DNA of 64,000 bases, taken from contig NW_024466512.1 of the NCBI RefSeq assembly GCF_017591425.1, positions 15,751,001-15,815,000 on the forward strand, read 5' to 3'. Origin of the DNA: Ochotona curzoniae. Taxonomy: Eukaryota > Chordata > Mammalia > Lagomorpha > Ochotonidae. The translations under genes were made by a program, and so were the position numbers. Below, piece after piece: positions 23,644 to 34,430 of this stretch; position 1 is the first letter of the stretch; the number at the start of each line of letters is the position of its first letter. The notes below the pieces were generated by a model. It saw only the letters and a list, made by a program, of their open reading frames with translations. It did not search any database and had not been told where the DNA came from.

Positions 23644-23943
23644 GTGGGCTGGCACTGTGGTATCATGGTAAAGCCACTACCTGCATTGCTGCTGTTCTGT
23701 ATGGATGCAGGTTTGAGTCCAGCCTACTCCACTTCCAATCCAGCTTCCTGCTAATATAGCTAGGAAAGCAATGAAAGATGGCCCAAGTCCCTGGGCCCCT
23801 GGATCCATGTGGGAGACCTGAAGAAATCCCTGTTTCATGGCTTCCATCTAGCTCTGTCCCTGTGGCCGTTTGGGAGAGTGAACCAGTGGATTAAATCTCT
23901 GTAGCACTTTCTCCCCTTATCACTGCAACTTTGCCTTCCACAT
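23644..23943 (+). mobile_element. CSINE (+), older subfamily
   Basis: A plus-strand C repeat with head GTGGGCTGGCACTGTGGTAT, GATGGCCCAAGTCCCTGGGC and CATGTGGGAGACCTGAAG blocks. The 'AAGTCC..GGGCCCCTG' wording belongs to an older subfamily than the young copies in this window, which read AAAGC..GGGACCCTG. Confidence 0.9.
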
Positions 23944-24249
23944 CTTCTTAGGGAAAACCCTGACTCTTTTTAGCTCAGCTTGAGCTTCTCAGTTCTGTCA
24001 CCGCTTTGTTCCCAGTAGCAGCTGAGATGGAGAAAGGTTCTCGTTGCTTTCAGGAGCCCCTGGGCAAAGACTGCCCAGGCACTTCTCAGTCTGGTCCCAG
24101 GGGCTGAATTCCCTGGCCTCGTATCCCACACTCACCCCATCTCTTCCCTATGTTAGCTGCCTTCCCAGTGGGCCATGGGTTCTCTATCCCATCTTGTCTG
24201 TTCCTGAGCTACCTTGTCCTCTAAGTGGAACAAAGTGCTTTTCTCCCAA

Positions 24250-24495
24250 GCTCTCTTAGAATGCTGGCTGAACATTGTAGTTTCTTTTGATGGCTTTGTA
24301 TTGCATAGGGGATAAAATCCAAAATCACCCCATGGTTTGCCTTCTTTTTCAAGTATCATTTCATGATTTCATGTCTGCCCTCACTGGAATCCTCCCATTC
24401 CTCTAAAATGCAGAAGCCCCAGGGCCTTTGTCTATCCTGTTCTGTCCATCTACAATGGATTTCTTTTTATTCTCCCTTCATTCTTCTGATATCTT
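24250..24495 (+). mobile_element. L2 LINE fragment (+)
   Basis: L2-like phrases in order are 'gataaaatccaaaatc', 'gcctt', 'cccagggcctttg' and 'tctgtcc'. The match is diverged and may begin upstream near 24040. Confidence 0.6.
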
Positions 24496-24504
24496 TTGTG
24501 GCAG

Positions 24505-24700
24505 TTGGCCACAACCTTGCAGAGTGGTTAGTAGTCTGTGCTTCATGGCAAAATGTCTGGATTTATATCTAACCCCCACCACTTCCAATGTTGTTCTTGG
24601 GGATTCAGTTAAGATTTCCAACCTTAGTTTTCTGATCTGTATGATGGGAATAATAATAGTATGTGTTTCAAAGAGTTGTTAAATGGCTTAAGCAGATAAT
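24505..24700 (-). mobile_element. MIR SINE (-)
   Basis: The segment shows the antisense MIR order: 'gagtggttagtagtctgtgc', 'ccaccacttcc', 'tttccaaccttagttttctg', 'atctgtatgatgggaataat' and 'agagttgttaaatgg'. This is one of the clearer MIRs here. Confidence 0.8.
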
Positions 24701-25712
24701 CCTGAGGGGCCTGGAAAAATGGCAGTGATGGCTTGATTCTGCTCACATGAAATTAATTTTATGCCCAGGTAGGAAAAAAATCAAGAGCCTTCCAAAGCTT
24801 ATGGTCAATGTTTACAGCAAAACTAAGTAATAGGATTTCCTCATGAATCCTAAATATGATTAGATGGGGACAAGCCACCAGTACTTCCAGATCTGAATTG
24901 TGTCTCTAACTGTGCTGGAGAAATGAAGGAAGGCAGTGGGGCTTCTAATGTATGTCACAGTCCCCCAGGGAAGCAGGCAGGTGTGCAGGGAGAATCTCAG
25001 GGGCTGAACATCAGACGGCAGTTGCCCAAGTGGGAGGAGTTCTGCAAACTCCACTGATGTGCATGACAGTGGTAGAAGATGAAGTGACTCGGAGTCTCTG
25101 TGGGTCCCAAGGATGATCAAAATTAAGCCAGAGAAAACTGCACATTGTAAAAGAACTTCTGAGAATGAAGTCCAACGTAGGCAGCACAGGATCAGCAGAC
25201 ACAAAGTAAAAACCCAGAACAGATGGAAGTGCAGGAGACCAGAGTCTGTGAGCACTTCCCAGACACAGCACAAGAGGGAGCTCTGGAGTCATGTAGTTGG
25301 GTGGGAAGCTATTCCAATTTCACATAGGAAACAGAACAAGATGGAGTTCAAATTCCATAAAAAGATGTTGAGAAGAAAAAAAAAATAGGATAAGGAACAC
25401 AACAGTATTTGCTAAACAATGAAAACATATCAGGAAGAACATGTTAACAAAGCTCATGGGGACACATGTGTCGTGGGCAGAGGAAACAGGAAGAGTAGCT
25501 GTGTGAGTGTGGGGTTGTGTCTGTGAGAGGACGGCCTGCTGTGGAGGGGTTGTGTAGAAAGAGCGGTTTTGATTCTTCTCTCTCATGGAGAAACAGCAGA
25601 GCCAGGCAGGGTGCCGTGGTGGCCAGTGGTTTCATTTTTAAAAGTTAACTGAAAATGAAAGGAATTAAAGGAATTCAAATTGGAAATGAGGCATTAAAGT
25701 TCTTCCTCTTGT
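24701..25712. other. Unrecognised non-coding stretch
   Basis: Overlapping open frames on the minus strand (24860-25586) resemble no protein I know. The stretch may be an unrecognised old repeat. I see no splice signals of note. Confidence 0.4.
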
Positions 25713-25726
25713 CAGGTGACAGGATT

Positions 25727-26056
25727 ATTTTTTTAAAGATTTATTTATTTGTATTGGAAAGTCAGATATACAGAGAGGAGGAGAGACAGAGAGGAAAGAT
25801 CTTCATCCATTGGCTCACTCTGTAAGTGGCCACAACAGCTGGAGCTGAATTGATCTGAAGTCAGGAGCCAGGAGCCTCTTGCAGGTGTCCCACATGGGTG
25901 TAGGATCCCGAGGCTTTGGGCTGTCCTCAGCTGCTTTCCCAGGTCACAAGCAGGGAGCGGAAAGGAAGTAGGGCTGCTGGGATATGAACGGTGTCCAGAA
26001 GGCATCTCAGTGCATGCAAGATGAGGACTTGAGCCGTTAGGCTACTCCACTGGGGC
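25727..26056 (-). mobile_element. CSINE (-), perfect target-site duplication
   Basis: A full-length minus-strand C repeat flanked by a perfect 14-bp direct repeat, CAGGTGACAGGATT (25713-25726 and 26057-26070). The tail complement is TTTTTTTAAAGATTTATTTA and the head ends GCCTAGTGGAG-like at 26040-26056. The intact target duplication fixes both edges exactly. Confidence 0.95.
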
Positions 26057-26070
26057 CAGGTGACAGGATT

Positions 26071-26483
26071 CTATACATAGAAGAACCGAAAAGCACAATT
26101 ATCATTGAATCCACAGCAGGACCATGATTTGGCACAGATAGTGGTACCAAGAACCTGGACTAGTGTATGGAGCAGGAGAGCGAGCAGAGTTCAGTAAATC
26201 AAAGCGGACTTCAATACTGCAATGCCAAGCAGGGAGTGATTTAGGAAGAAGGAACACTTTAACCCCAACTCATTGGCCAACATGTGGGAAGTCTGTAGAC
26301 ACATGAAGTTGCATTTAAGTTATATGGTGGTTGACAGCACCAATGGAAGGATTGAGAAGCAACATGAGGAAAGCTCTTCTGTGGCAGCTTAGTAAATGAT
26401 TTGGATTCAGAATGTGTATGTGTCAGCTCAGGGTAGAACACCGGATTCCAGAATGTGTCTTGCTGCCTAACTTGGTGAGTCTG
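26071..26483. other. Unrecognised non-coding stretch
   Basis: I see nothing recognisable in this interval. Confidence 0.45.
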
Positions 26484-26500
26484 CACATTGCCTCTTTTTC

Positions 26501-26808
26501 ATTTTTTTTTTTTTGATTTATTTACTTGTATTGGAAAGGCAGATTTACAGAGAGAAGAAGAGACCAAGGGAAAGATTTTTCCATCTGGTTTGCTCCCCAA
26601 ACGACTGCAATGGTCAGAGCTGAGCTGATCCAAAGCCAGGACCAAGGGCTTCTTCTTGGTCTCCCATGTAGGTGCAGGGTCCCAAAGCTTTGGGCTATCC
26701 TCTACTGCTTTCCCAGGTAAGAAGCAGGGAGCTGGATGGGTAGTGAAGCAGCTGGGAAACCAATGCTTGCAGGCAGAGGATTAGCCAATTGAGCCATCGT
26801 ACCTGCCC
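26501..26808 (-). mobile_element. CSINE (-)
   Basis: A minus-strand C repeat with a poly(T) start, body blocks GGCAGATTTACAGAGAG and GGTGCAGGGTCCCAAAGC, and a deletion in the head-proximal part where the CCCATATGGG core should be. The flanks CACATTGCCTCTTT (26484-26497) and TACACTGCCTCTTT (from 26809) are a diverged target duplication. Confidence 0.92.
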
Positions 26809-26822
26809 TACACTGCCTCTTT

Positions 26823-27390
26823 CTATTGTCTTTACCACTGCTGCAAGTCTTTCTGTCCCACCCGCTGTAGATCTTACCTTACTGCACATCATTGTGACTT
26901 TCAAATCTCTTCCTTTCAGGATCTCTCCCATTTTCATGGCTCCAATGCGGCGCCTTCCCCCCACTGTGCCCTTCAGTTAGATTGCATGCTTTTTTTGTGC
27001 TTGCTCACTTGCAGACATCATTGATATTTGCCCCTTCCATCCACTCTACACAAGTAGCAGCCCCAACTCTGGTAAACCCATCTATAGGTCAGTAATTGCC
27101 CAATATCTTTTCCTGGCTCTGCCTTTACTAGAAATTTCACCTGCTTCCTTGACATTTCCACTTGGTTACCTAGAAGACATCCCCTGGCACACTTACCAAA
27201 GGAATATTGAGTTTTCATTTTTTCCTCCTTCTCATCTTCCTTGTGCCATTAAACAGTGTTTTCTTTGTTGGTTAAGTAAAAAACTAGCACTCTTTGCCTC
27301 AAACACCACATTTAGTCTGTCAGTATATTGTGTGCTGTCTTCTTTCTGAGAACACATTTAATCTATTGATTTCTCTGTGCCTCTACTAAG
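26823..27390. other. Pyrimidine-rich unrecognised stretch
   Basis: The stretch is CT-rich with many short phrases like those of the L2 3' region, but no confident alignment. It may be continuous with the L2 segment to its right. Confidence 0.35.
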
Positions 27391-27394
27391 TAAC

Positions 27395-27680
27395 CTTAGC
27401 GCAGCCCCACTAAATATCCCTGGTGCAACAATAGCCTTCCCACTGCTTCTGAAATTGCCCCATTCCTTGATCCATTTCCACACAACAGACATAGTAATCA
27501 TGTACAATAGAAATCAATATAGGTCATGATCTGCCACTATCCAAAACCCACCAGTATTTTGATTGCTCTTAGAATAAAATCTTGAATGGAATTTTCATGG
27601 GCCTGATTCCTCTGACCACTTTGCAGCTCTAATTCGTGTGTCTTTCCTTTCCGCTATTCCCCACCACACTGGTCCTCTGT
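27395..27680 (+). mobile_element. L2 LINE fragment (+)
   Basis: L2-like phrases in order are 'aatcatgt', 'tctgccactatccaaaaccc', 'attgctcttagaataaaatc', 'gggcctgattcc' and 'tctgaccac'. It is a diverged ancestral element. Confidence 0.6.
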
Positions 27681-27854
27681 AGTAAGTTGGGAACTGTCAA
27701 GCTTGCTTTGACCTGGCAGTCTTTAAACCACACCAGGACTGAATCCTCGTACTGTGGGGGAGTGCATGGGGAACCTTCAGCCTTGCCTGAGCTCAGCTGT
27801 CAGGCAGGGGCACTGAGACCTCTGGATTAAGCAGCACTGTTAATTGTGCAGAGA

Positions 27855-28030
27855 CCGGCAGTAGAGATTCCAGTTGGAAAGAAGAGCATGTGCAAAGGCC
27901 CTGTGTTCAATGGGACATCAAGGGAGGGTGTGAGTGTCAGAAGTGAATATTAGAAGTTTGGGTAGAGACAAGATCCTGTAGGTCTCAAAGGCCATGTCAA
28001 GGGTGATTTAATTTCATGAGAGATCAGCCT
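27855..28030 (-). mobile_element. L2 LINE fragment (-)
   Basis: The phrases 'agcatgtgcaaaggccctg', 'agatcctgtaggtctcaaag' and 'ggccatgtcaagg' are the antisense of L2 text. This copy is opposite in orientation to the L2 at 27.4-27.7 kb, so the two are separate insertions or an inversion product. Confidence 0.6.
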
Positions 28031-29885
28031 ACTCAAAAGATTAGCTATTAACTCCACTTCCTCTCTAACAAGTTACTCCATACTTAGGGCTCTAGTCCAG
28101 TTAAAATGTGGAAATATTGCGGTGAAGCAATTCTGTTGATATCTGGGTGTAAAAGATTCTCCTGTGACAGTAGTCTGGACCAGGGAGGGACGGGTATTTT
28201 CTCCTGTGAGAGCTCTGAATGAAAGAGAAGTACAAGGGGTGGGAGCCACTTTTCTGTGTATTGATCTCACAGCAATGCCTCAGAGGAGTAGGAGAGCAAC
28301 ACACCTTTCAGGAGTTGCTCCTTCAGGCTGAAGCCTTCCTCCTGCCTGGAGGATGGGGGTGCTCGTTGGAAGCAGCCCAGAGCTGCACCTGTGTGATCAG
28401 GAGAATGGTGGGATCTCAGCTGAGTGTGACACGGAATGCAAAGCCCTAACGATCGTCATCACTTAGGGAAAAGGGAAACAGCACCTGTTAGGGTGTCCGA
28501 GAATTTTACACGTGGGGATGACATTGTATTTGCTCTGCCAGAATGGTGACTGAGACCCCTGTTTGTAAGTATCCAGTTCCTCTCTCTGCCTTTGCCTCTC
28601 AGGTCAGTCAATAGTAGTTTCCAGTTTTTTCTTTGACTATTCTGACCTTCACCTACTCTCTTATTCTCCCTTCAGTGTCTGCTACTATCGTTTTCTCTCG
28701 CTGTGAAAGCAGATTAACTAAGCATTGAACAGAGTATGTCCGTATTACCAGCTGAACTACCAGCCTCTGTCTCCAGATTTCTGGCCGTGACAGATTCCTG
28801 TGTGATTTCTCATTGCCTGTTGGAGTACCTGAAAGTGTCTCCCTCGAGACTGATCTATTGAACTTTTTCAAAAACTTAGTTCCTATGAGGCCTTAGAACT
28901 GCCGAGGCAGTTCTGAGAATGACAGAATTCCCATCTGCGACTTGGACATGAGTAACAGAGAGAGGCTGCCCTCTGGTTTAGTAGGATGGGCTAGGACAAG
29001 GCCAATGGCTCGTTTGAATGGGAGGGAAGTATTTTCCAGGATTGATCGTTTCCTTCATGAATTACGGCTGTGCATCTCGGCCAAGGCCCACGGGTTATCG
29101 AGAAGCCATTTAAAGAGTAAATCTTTTCTTCCAGCTCTCCGACTAGCACAGACAGCACTCTGGTCACAGAGGAAGACAGGTCTGCCCTTGGCAGGGGTGG
29201 GGCCCTGTCTCCCAAAGCAAATTTTCACCTGCTAAAGTCTGAGCAGGGAAAGATTTGAAGAGGAGTCATAACTTCATACTGGACAGTCCTGCCTTCCCTC
29301 GACTGTCATAGAGCAGGGGACCTGGCCAGGACTGGAAAGAATTGAAATGCATAGCTTTTGTTTTATTGGTGCTGTTGTTATTATTGACAAAGAGTATTTG
29401 TGGTGCTGGAAAGAAAGAGTATTTGTAGTGTAGAAAGAAAGCCTTGCCATACCCCTGCTCTGTTGTGTGGTCTGGATTGGGTCCCTGGGGAGAGAGGGTT
29501 AGGGAGACAAGGAAGGAGGCACTGTCATGGGAACTCCATGAATCTCTGGCCTTGACTAGCTTCCCTTCAGGATACAGGAGAGTAAGTGCTGTATGGACCT
29601 GGGGTTGGGCCATTTCTTCAGAGAACCCCTCTAGCGCCTCCAGTGCCAGCATTTAGGGAACATCTTGGGCACTGACCCTGGTGGTGCCAGGATCCTAGGA
29701 CTGAGCAGAAAAGGAAGCACAGGACCTGCTGGCTGACAGCTGGGGATGCATTCAGCCTCATTTCCCTGTGACTAGTGAGGCACTCAGGGCTTGGGTGGTG
29801 ACAGGCAGCTGTGGGGAATCTAGAGGCCAAAAGACTCAGGTGAGCACTTGGGGTGATATTTCCCTTAATCTCACGTGTGACTCTT
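28031..29885. other. Unique non-coding stretch
   Basis: No gene is recognised. Open frames of 60-128 codons occur on both strands (for example 28942-29235 + and 29266-29652 -) without recognisable domains. A 25-bp tandem pair lies at 29389-29438. Confidence 0.45.
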
Positions 29886-30045
29886 GGCAAGACCCCTCGC
29901 TCCCTCCTTGATTCCCTCCTTCTTCCTCCTCCCTCCCTCCCTCTTTCCCTTTCTTCCTTTCTCCCCTCTTATCTCCCAATCTTCCCTCTATACGCTCCAT
30001 CCTGTTCACCCGCCCTTCCTCTCTTGCTAAAACTTTTTAAGAGAA
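29886..30045 (+). repeat. Low-complexity polypyrimidine tract
   Basis: A CT-rich run with CCCTCC and TTCC units and few purines. It is imperfect and shorter than the array at 31.65 kb. Confidence 0.8.
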
Positions 30046-30059
30046 TAGTTACTTCCTTT

Positions 30060-30238
30060 TTAATTTTTTAAAGATTCATTTTCTTTTTATCTGAAAAGCA
30101 GATTGACAGAGAGAGAGGGAGAAAGAGACCGTCCATCTGCTGGTTCACTCCCCAAGTGGCCACAACAGTCACAGCTGAGCCGATCCAAAACCAGGAGCAG
30201 GAGCCTCCTCCAGGTCACCCATGTGCTGCTTTCCCAGG
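30060..30238 (-). mobile_element. CSINE (-), truncated
   Basis: Only the 3' half of a C repeat is present on the minus strand: the TTTAAAGATTCATT tail complement, the GAGAGAGAGGGAG run, ACTCCCCAAGTGGCCACAAC and CCAGGAGCAGGAGCC. It stops inside the CTGCTTTCCCAGGC block, after a small internal deletion. Confidence 0.85.
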
Positions 30239-30244
30239 CAGAAA

Positions 30245-31145
30245 ATGTGCTGGCATAGTCCACCCTAGAGTCTCCATTCACCCGGATATTTGCTGTTGGG
30301 GTAGTTGTCTAATTTGTTGTGCCCTCCTTCCTCTGTAAGCCCCAATGGACTGCCACATCCTTCATGTGCTCCCGGACATGCCATCTACTGCTCTGTCCTA
30401 TCCACTGAGGAGACCCAGTTCTGACACATGCACTCCATGGTCATACTACAGGTCCTATGATTCTCTCTATGGTTGGAGTTCTGAGTCCAGTGGTTCAGTT
30501 GGGGGATCCCCAAAGAGACCTCATCTGAGATGATCCCAGACCTGACTCTTGTATGTGATTCCCAGTGCAGGGTCTGGCTCAGTCAGTCACCCACTTCAAC
30601 TTATGCACACACTGGTAGTCGCAATTGCTGGATCAGTTCTGTCTCCAGCCCCATCTCTTATGCAAACCAATGGATGCTGAAGCCCAGATCAACTAGCTCA
30701 CTACACACTCAGCCCTCATGTACAGTGGCGGAACTGTAGCCTCGTTGTAGCAGCCTCCCATAACCCCAACTGGCTCATCCCAGCCCTGATTCCTGTGTTT
30801 ATCAGTATGTGCAGCAGAATGGTCCATTCTGTCCCATATCCCATTTAGCTCTCATATACATCAATGGGCATTGGAGCCCTGTTCAAACCAACCAGTCCCA
30901 CTATCCAGCCCACTCTCATGCTGGTGAGTGCCTCTGCCTGACTATAGCCAGGCCCTCTCCCAGCCCTGGTTCTCGTGCTCTCCAGAGGGAGTTGCAGCCC
31001 ATCAGAGAGGTGTTCACAGTTTCCCTACTGGGCCCACTCCCAGTCCTGGATCTTGTACTGTCCAGGTGGTTCCTCAGTCTGGCTTGACAAGATTTGCCCC
31101 CAGTCCCAGCATTTGCCAGCTGATGCTGCAGCAAAGTCCAACCAG
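30245..31145 (-). repeat. Degenerate GC-rich lagomorph repeat (- sense arm)
   Basis: Loosely repeated phrases recur about every 50-90 bases, such as CCCAGCCCTGATTC, CCCAGCCCTGGTTCTCG, CCCAGTCCTGGATCTTG and CCAGTCCCAGCATTTG. They are the reverse complement of the CTGGG and GAACCAGGGCTGGG wording in the next feature. I recognise the style from lagomorph genomes but cannot assign a family name. Confidence 0.55.
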
Positions 31146-31149
31146 CCTG

Positions 31150-31615
31150 CAGTTATCCAAACCTTAGCACACTGGCATGTGCAGGAGCCATGCTTGAGTG
31201 TGTACCATGCTGGGCTAGGCTATCACACTTACTGGTTTGCATGAAACAGGGATGGGAACAGACTGGGCAGGGTTGGGCTGTAACATCTGTAAGTAAGAGT
31301 TAGGGCTAGAGGTGGGCTGAGACATGCCAGGGCTGCAGCATCTGATGGCAAAAGCCAAGACAGGGGATTGGCTATGCTGAGTTGAGTCAGAGCAACTGCT
31401 GGCACACACAAGATCTGTGACAGGGAACAGGCCTGTTTGGGGAGCTAAGGGAATGTCCCAGCTGAGTAGTTTCTACTGGTGAGTGTGAGAGCTGGAAAAG
31501 GGGCAGTGATCTGGGCTGGACATGGCTGCAGTGTTCCTCAGCAGGGGTATCAACTGGGTCTGGGGTGTGACCCAAGCTGGGCCAACTGACTGTATCCACT
31601 GGTGAGTAACTCTTT
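31150..31615 (+). repeat. Degenerate GC-rich lagomorph repeat (+ sense arm)
   Basis: Repeated phrases such as GCTGGGCTAGGC, GACTGGGCAGGGTTGGGCTG, GAGGTGGGCTGAGAC, TCTACTGGTGAGTGTGAGAG and CCACTGGTGAGTAAC read on the plus strand, opposite to the arm on the left. The unit length is irregular. The element type is probably that of the 10.4-kb copy. Confidence 0.55.
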
Positions 31616-31650
31616 TTGAAGATGCATTCTTTTTTCTGTTACAAGGTAGT

Positions 31651-31889
31651 CCTTCTCTTCTCTTCTCTTCTCTTCTCTTCTCTTCTCTTCTCTTCTCTTC
31701 TCTTCTCTTCTCTTCTCTTCTCTTCTCTTCTCTTCTCTTGTCTTGTCTTGTCTTGTCTTGTCTTGTCTTCCCTTCCCTTCCCTTCCCTTCCCTTCCCTTC
31801 CCTTCCCTTCCCTTCCCTTCCCTTCCCTTCCCTTCCCTTCCCTTCCCTTCCCTTCCCTTCCCTTCCCTTCCCTTCCCTTCCCTTCCTTC

Positions 31890-31940
<51 letters not shown>

Positions 31941-31941
31941 C

Positions 31942-31991
<50 letters not shown>

Positions 31992-32133
31992 TTCCTTCCT
32001 TCCTTCCTTCTTCCTTCCTTCCTTCCTTCCTTCCTTCCTTCCTCCTTCCTTCCTTCCTTCCTTCCTTCCTTCCTTCCTTCCTTCCTTCCTTCCTTCCTTC
32101 CTTCCTTCCTTCCTTCCTTCCTTCCTTCCTTCC
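31651..32133 (+). repeat. Compound polypyrimidine microsatellite, 483 bp
   Basis: Five blocks follow each other: (TCTTC) about 17 copies (31651-31735), (TCTTG) 6 copies (31736-31765), one TCTTC, (CCTTC) 23 copies (31771-31885), (TTTC) about 25 copies (31888-31987) and (TTCC) about 36 copies with small interruptions (31988-32133). The pentamer blocks keep the same 5-base register. The array has no purines except the G of TCTTG. Because it lacks stop codons, long frames run through it on both strands; these are not genes. It sits at the tail end of a minus-strand C repeat, so it probably grew from that SINE's CT/A-rich tail. Confidence 0.97.
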
Positions 32134-32439
32134 ACTTATTTGAAACGCAGTGTAACAAAGCTAGGGAATAGGAAAATACTCCATCTGCTGCTTCACTCTC
32201 AAACGGCCACAATCACTAGGGCTGGGTAGGCTGAAAGCAGGACGCTGGCACTCCATTCTGGTTTCCCGTGTGGGTGGTGCTCAAGTGTTCTGGGGCCATT
32301 TTATACTGTTTTCCCAGACACATTAGCAGGGAGCTAAATTGGAAGCAGAGCAGTTGGGTCTCAAATTGGCACTCTAATGTAGGCTACTGGAACTGCTGGT
32401 GGCAACTTAACCCACTGCTAACCTACAACACTAGCCCCT
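32134..32439 (-). mobile_element. CSINE (-) carrying the expanded tail
   Basis: A diverged C repeat on the minus strand. It shows ACTTATTTGAAACGCAGTG, TCCATCTGCTGCTTCACTC, CAGGGAGCTAAATTGGAAGC and a degraded head near AACACTAGCCCC (32428-32439). Its tail side abuts the polypyrimidine array. Confidence 0.88.
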
Positions 32440-33939
32440 CAGTAACATTTTAAAGTTTATATATATACAGAGTATACACAGACACACTATTTCTGTAGAA
32501 TTGCAAAAATCACCAGAGCTCAGCCATTAGGGGAAAAATTACCTAAAAGGGTCCTTAGTGGGGGATGATAATGAAAAAAGGACCGAGAAACAATTGTAAA
32601 GGAGTGGGTTTGGACTTGACCTTAAAGACGCACATTTCCTGGTTGCCTTTTTGCTTGGCTGCGTCAGACTGATGCTATCCCTGAGTCGTAAAGTATGTAG
32701 CATTCTGGCATTCAGGGATAAAGAAGACAAGTGTTAAGAAATTTGGACATAGCCATGAGCCACACTTTAATAAAACCATATTCTATATTTGAGAGCTATT
32801 TGTTTTTATCTTGCATACCTGGCTGCTGTTGGTGTGGTGTAGAAGATGGTATTGGATATAAGAGGTAATGAGATTGCAGAAACAGGGAAATTGGCATTTC
32901 TTCTGGGAACACATAAGAGTTTGCAGAAGTGAGTTGCAGTGACATTGGCATAAATGATGTGGGAAATGCTCATTAATCAAGACTTGATCGTCTGTTTCTC
33001 AAATAGCTTACTGATAATGTACTTGGAATTTTCTATTTGCACCAGTCTCTCACACTAAGTATCGTGAATGAGGCTTTTATGGGCATCTCTCCTGAAGATT
33101 TATTGCACTGCCTGCAAGAACATCCACCATTTTTAGTGCTAGGGAGAGGGAGCTTAGAGTATAAACAGGTGTGCCTGCTTGTCTGGGATTGTGACAAAGC
33201 TAAAGAATTCCTGGCCAGATGTGCTAATTTCTGGAAACCCTTTGTGTAGAACCATGTTTCATGTCAGCATAGGAACCTTGAACTTACGCAGTGCAAATAT
33301 TTATTCAGACAGAATCATTTCTCCTCTGTCTTTCCACTCCTAAAATAAATGAATTTACAATGTTCACATTAGCTTTCATGGATGCATGCAAGTATTATTG
33401 ATGGATTGTATTGAACAAAGAATGTATCAGTTAACATTAAATTTTAACTAACATTTAAATTTTTAGGATTAAAAATTGCTCTTCCTGAATTGACTAAGTA
33501 AAATGCATATTCTGGTTATGAGCTATCAAGCAATTATTAGTATTATTTATGTGAATATTTAAAGATATAGGAAAAATTTGCTGAGCTGTGAGTTAGTAAC
33601 ATTACGAATGCATGAGCCAGCCACGAGCCAGCCATCTGCTTTCATTATGCACAATCATCTATGGCTGCATAGTTACATATAAGGAACAAGATTTAGAAGA
33701 GACTGTGTCAGTCCCATACAGTAGGGCTGGAATACGCTGTTAGGTTCATCTGAATGCCTTTTCTGTAATGTATAGTTCCTCAGCATTCTGCTGTAAATAT
33801 TTGTCTCATTGCTTGCCATACAAAGTAATTGGAGATATTAAAAGTAAGAATGTGATTCTTGTAGGCCAGTTTTCGTGCTCTATTTTTTTTCCCAATTTTA
33901 GTTTCATTTAACCTTGAAAACCAAATCTGCCAAATCTAC

Positions 33940-34180
33940 CACATACAAATATTAATTATAGACATCCTGGCATTTTCTAAACTATTTTACATTGTAAAGT
34001 TATGTTCACCCTAATGCTGTAGACAGATCCCATGGTTACCATGATTATATTCTATTGCATTGATGTGCAGTATGTGAGGTGTGGGCGGTTTTAAAAACCT
34101 TTGATTATTGTGTAATTATACAAATTAGGGTTTTGACACTCATTCCCCTCCTTTATTTGTACATTACAGAGAAATAGACA
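33940..34180. promoter_or_regulatory. Candidate enhancer-like motif cluster
   Basis: In about 90 bases there are a near-palindromic CATGGTTACCATG (34031-34043, RFX-like half-site), GTGGGCGG (34081-34088, KLF/Sp-like), CTTTGAT (34099-34105, TCF/LEF-like), ATTGTG (34107-34112, SOX-like) and TAATTA (34113-34118, homeodomain-like). The last three sit within 20 bp. Motif presence is seen; regulatory function is inferred. Confidence 0.3.
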
Positions 34181-34214
34181 TTGAACGTGAGTCACTGAAT
34201 TTCTCAGAAGTCTA

Positions 34215-34430
34215 GTGTTAATACAGTGATAATTCTTAATTACTGTAAAATAGGTGCTGGGCTAAATATTTTACAAATGCTATCTTATATAACTCAAAAT
34301 TGTCTTGTACATCTTCATTTTATATGTGAATATTGTAAAGCTTAGCATGATGGGATGGTTTTCTCAAAATCATAAAATGGCTAATTTGACAAAGCTGATA
34401 TTGAACTTCCAGCCCTTTTGTCAAAGGCGG
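34215..34430 (+). mobile_element. MIR SINE (+)
   Basis: MIR features appear in order: 'taggtgctgggctaaatat', 'acaaatgctatcttatataa', 'cattttatatgtgaa', 'gttttctcaaaatcataaaa' and 'tgatattgaacttccagccc'. It is a diverged, nearly full-length copy. Confidence 0.78.

Noticed and set aside
24860..25586. Overlapping minus-strand frames of 88-137 codons
   Set aside because: Different frames overlap the same bases and none shows a recognisable domain; possibly an unrecognised old repeat.
31473..32229. Five long open frames with EGRK, PSFL or SLPFP repeats on both strands
   Set aside because: They are translations of a stop-free polypyrimidine microsatellite in several frames; there is no start context, no codon bias and no homologue.
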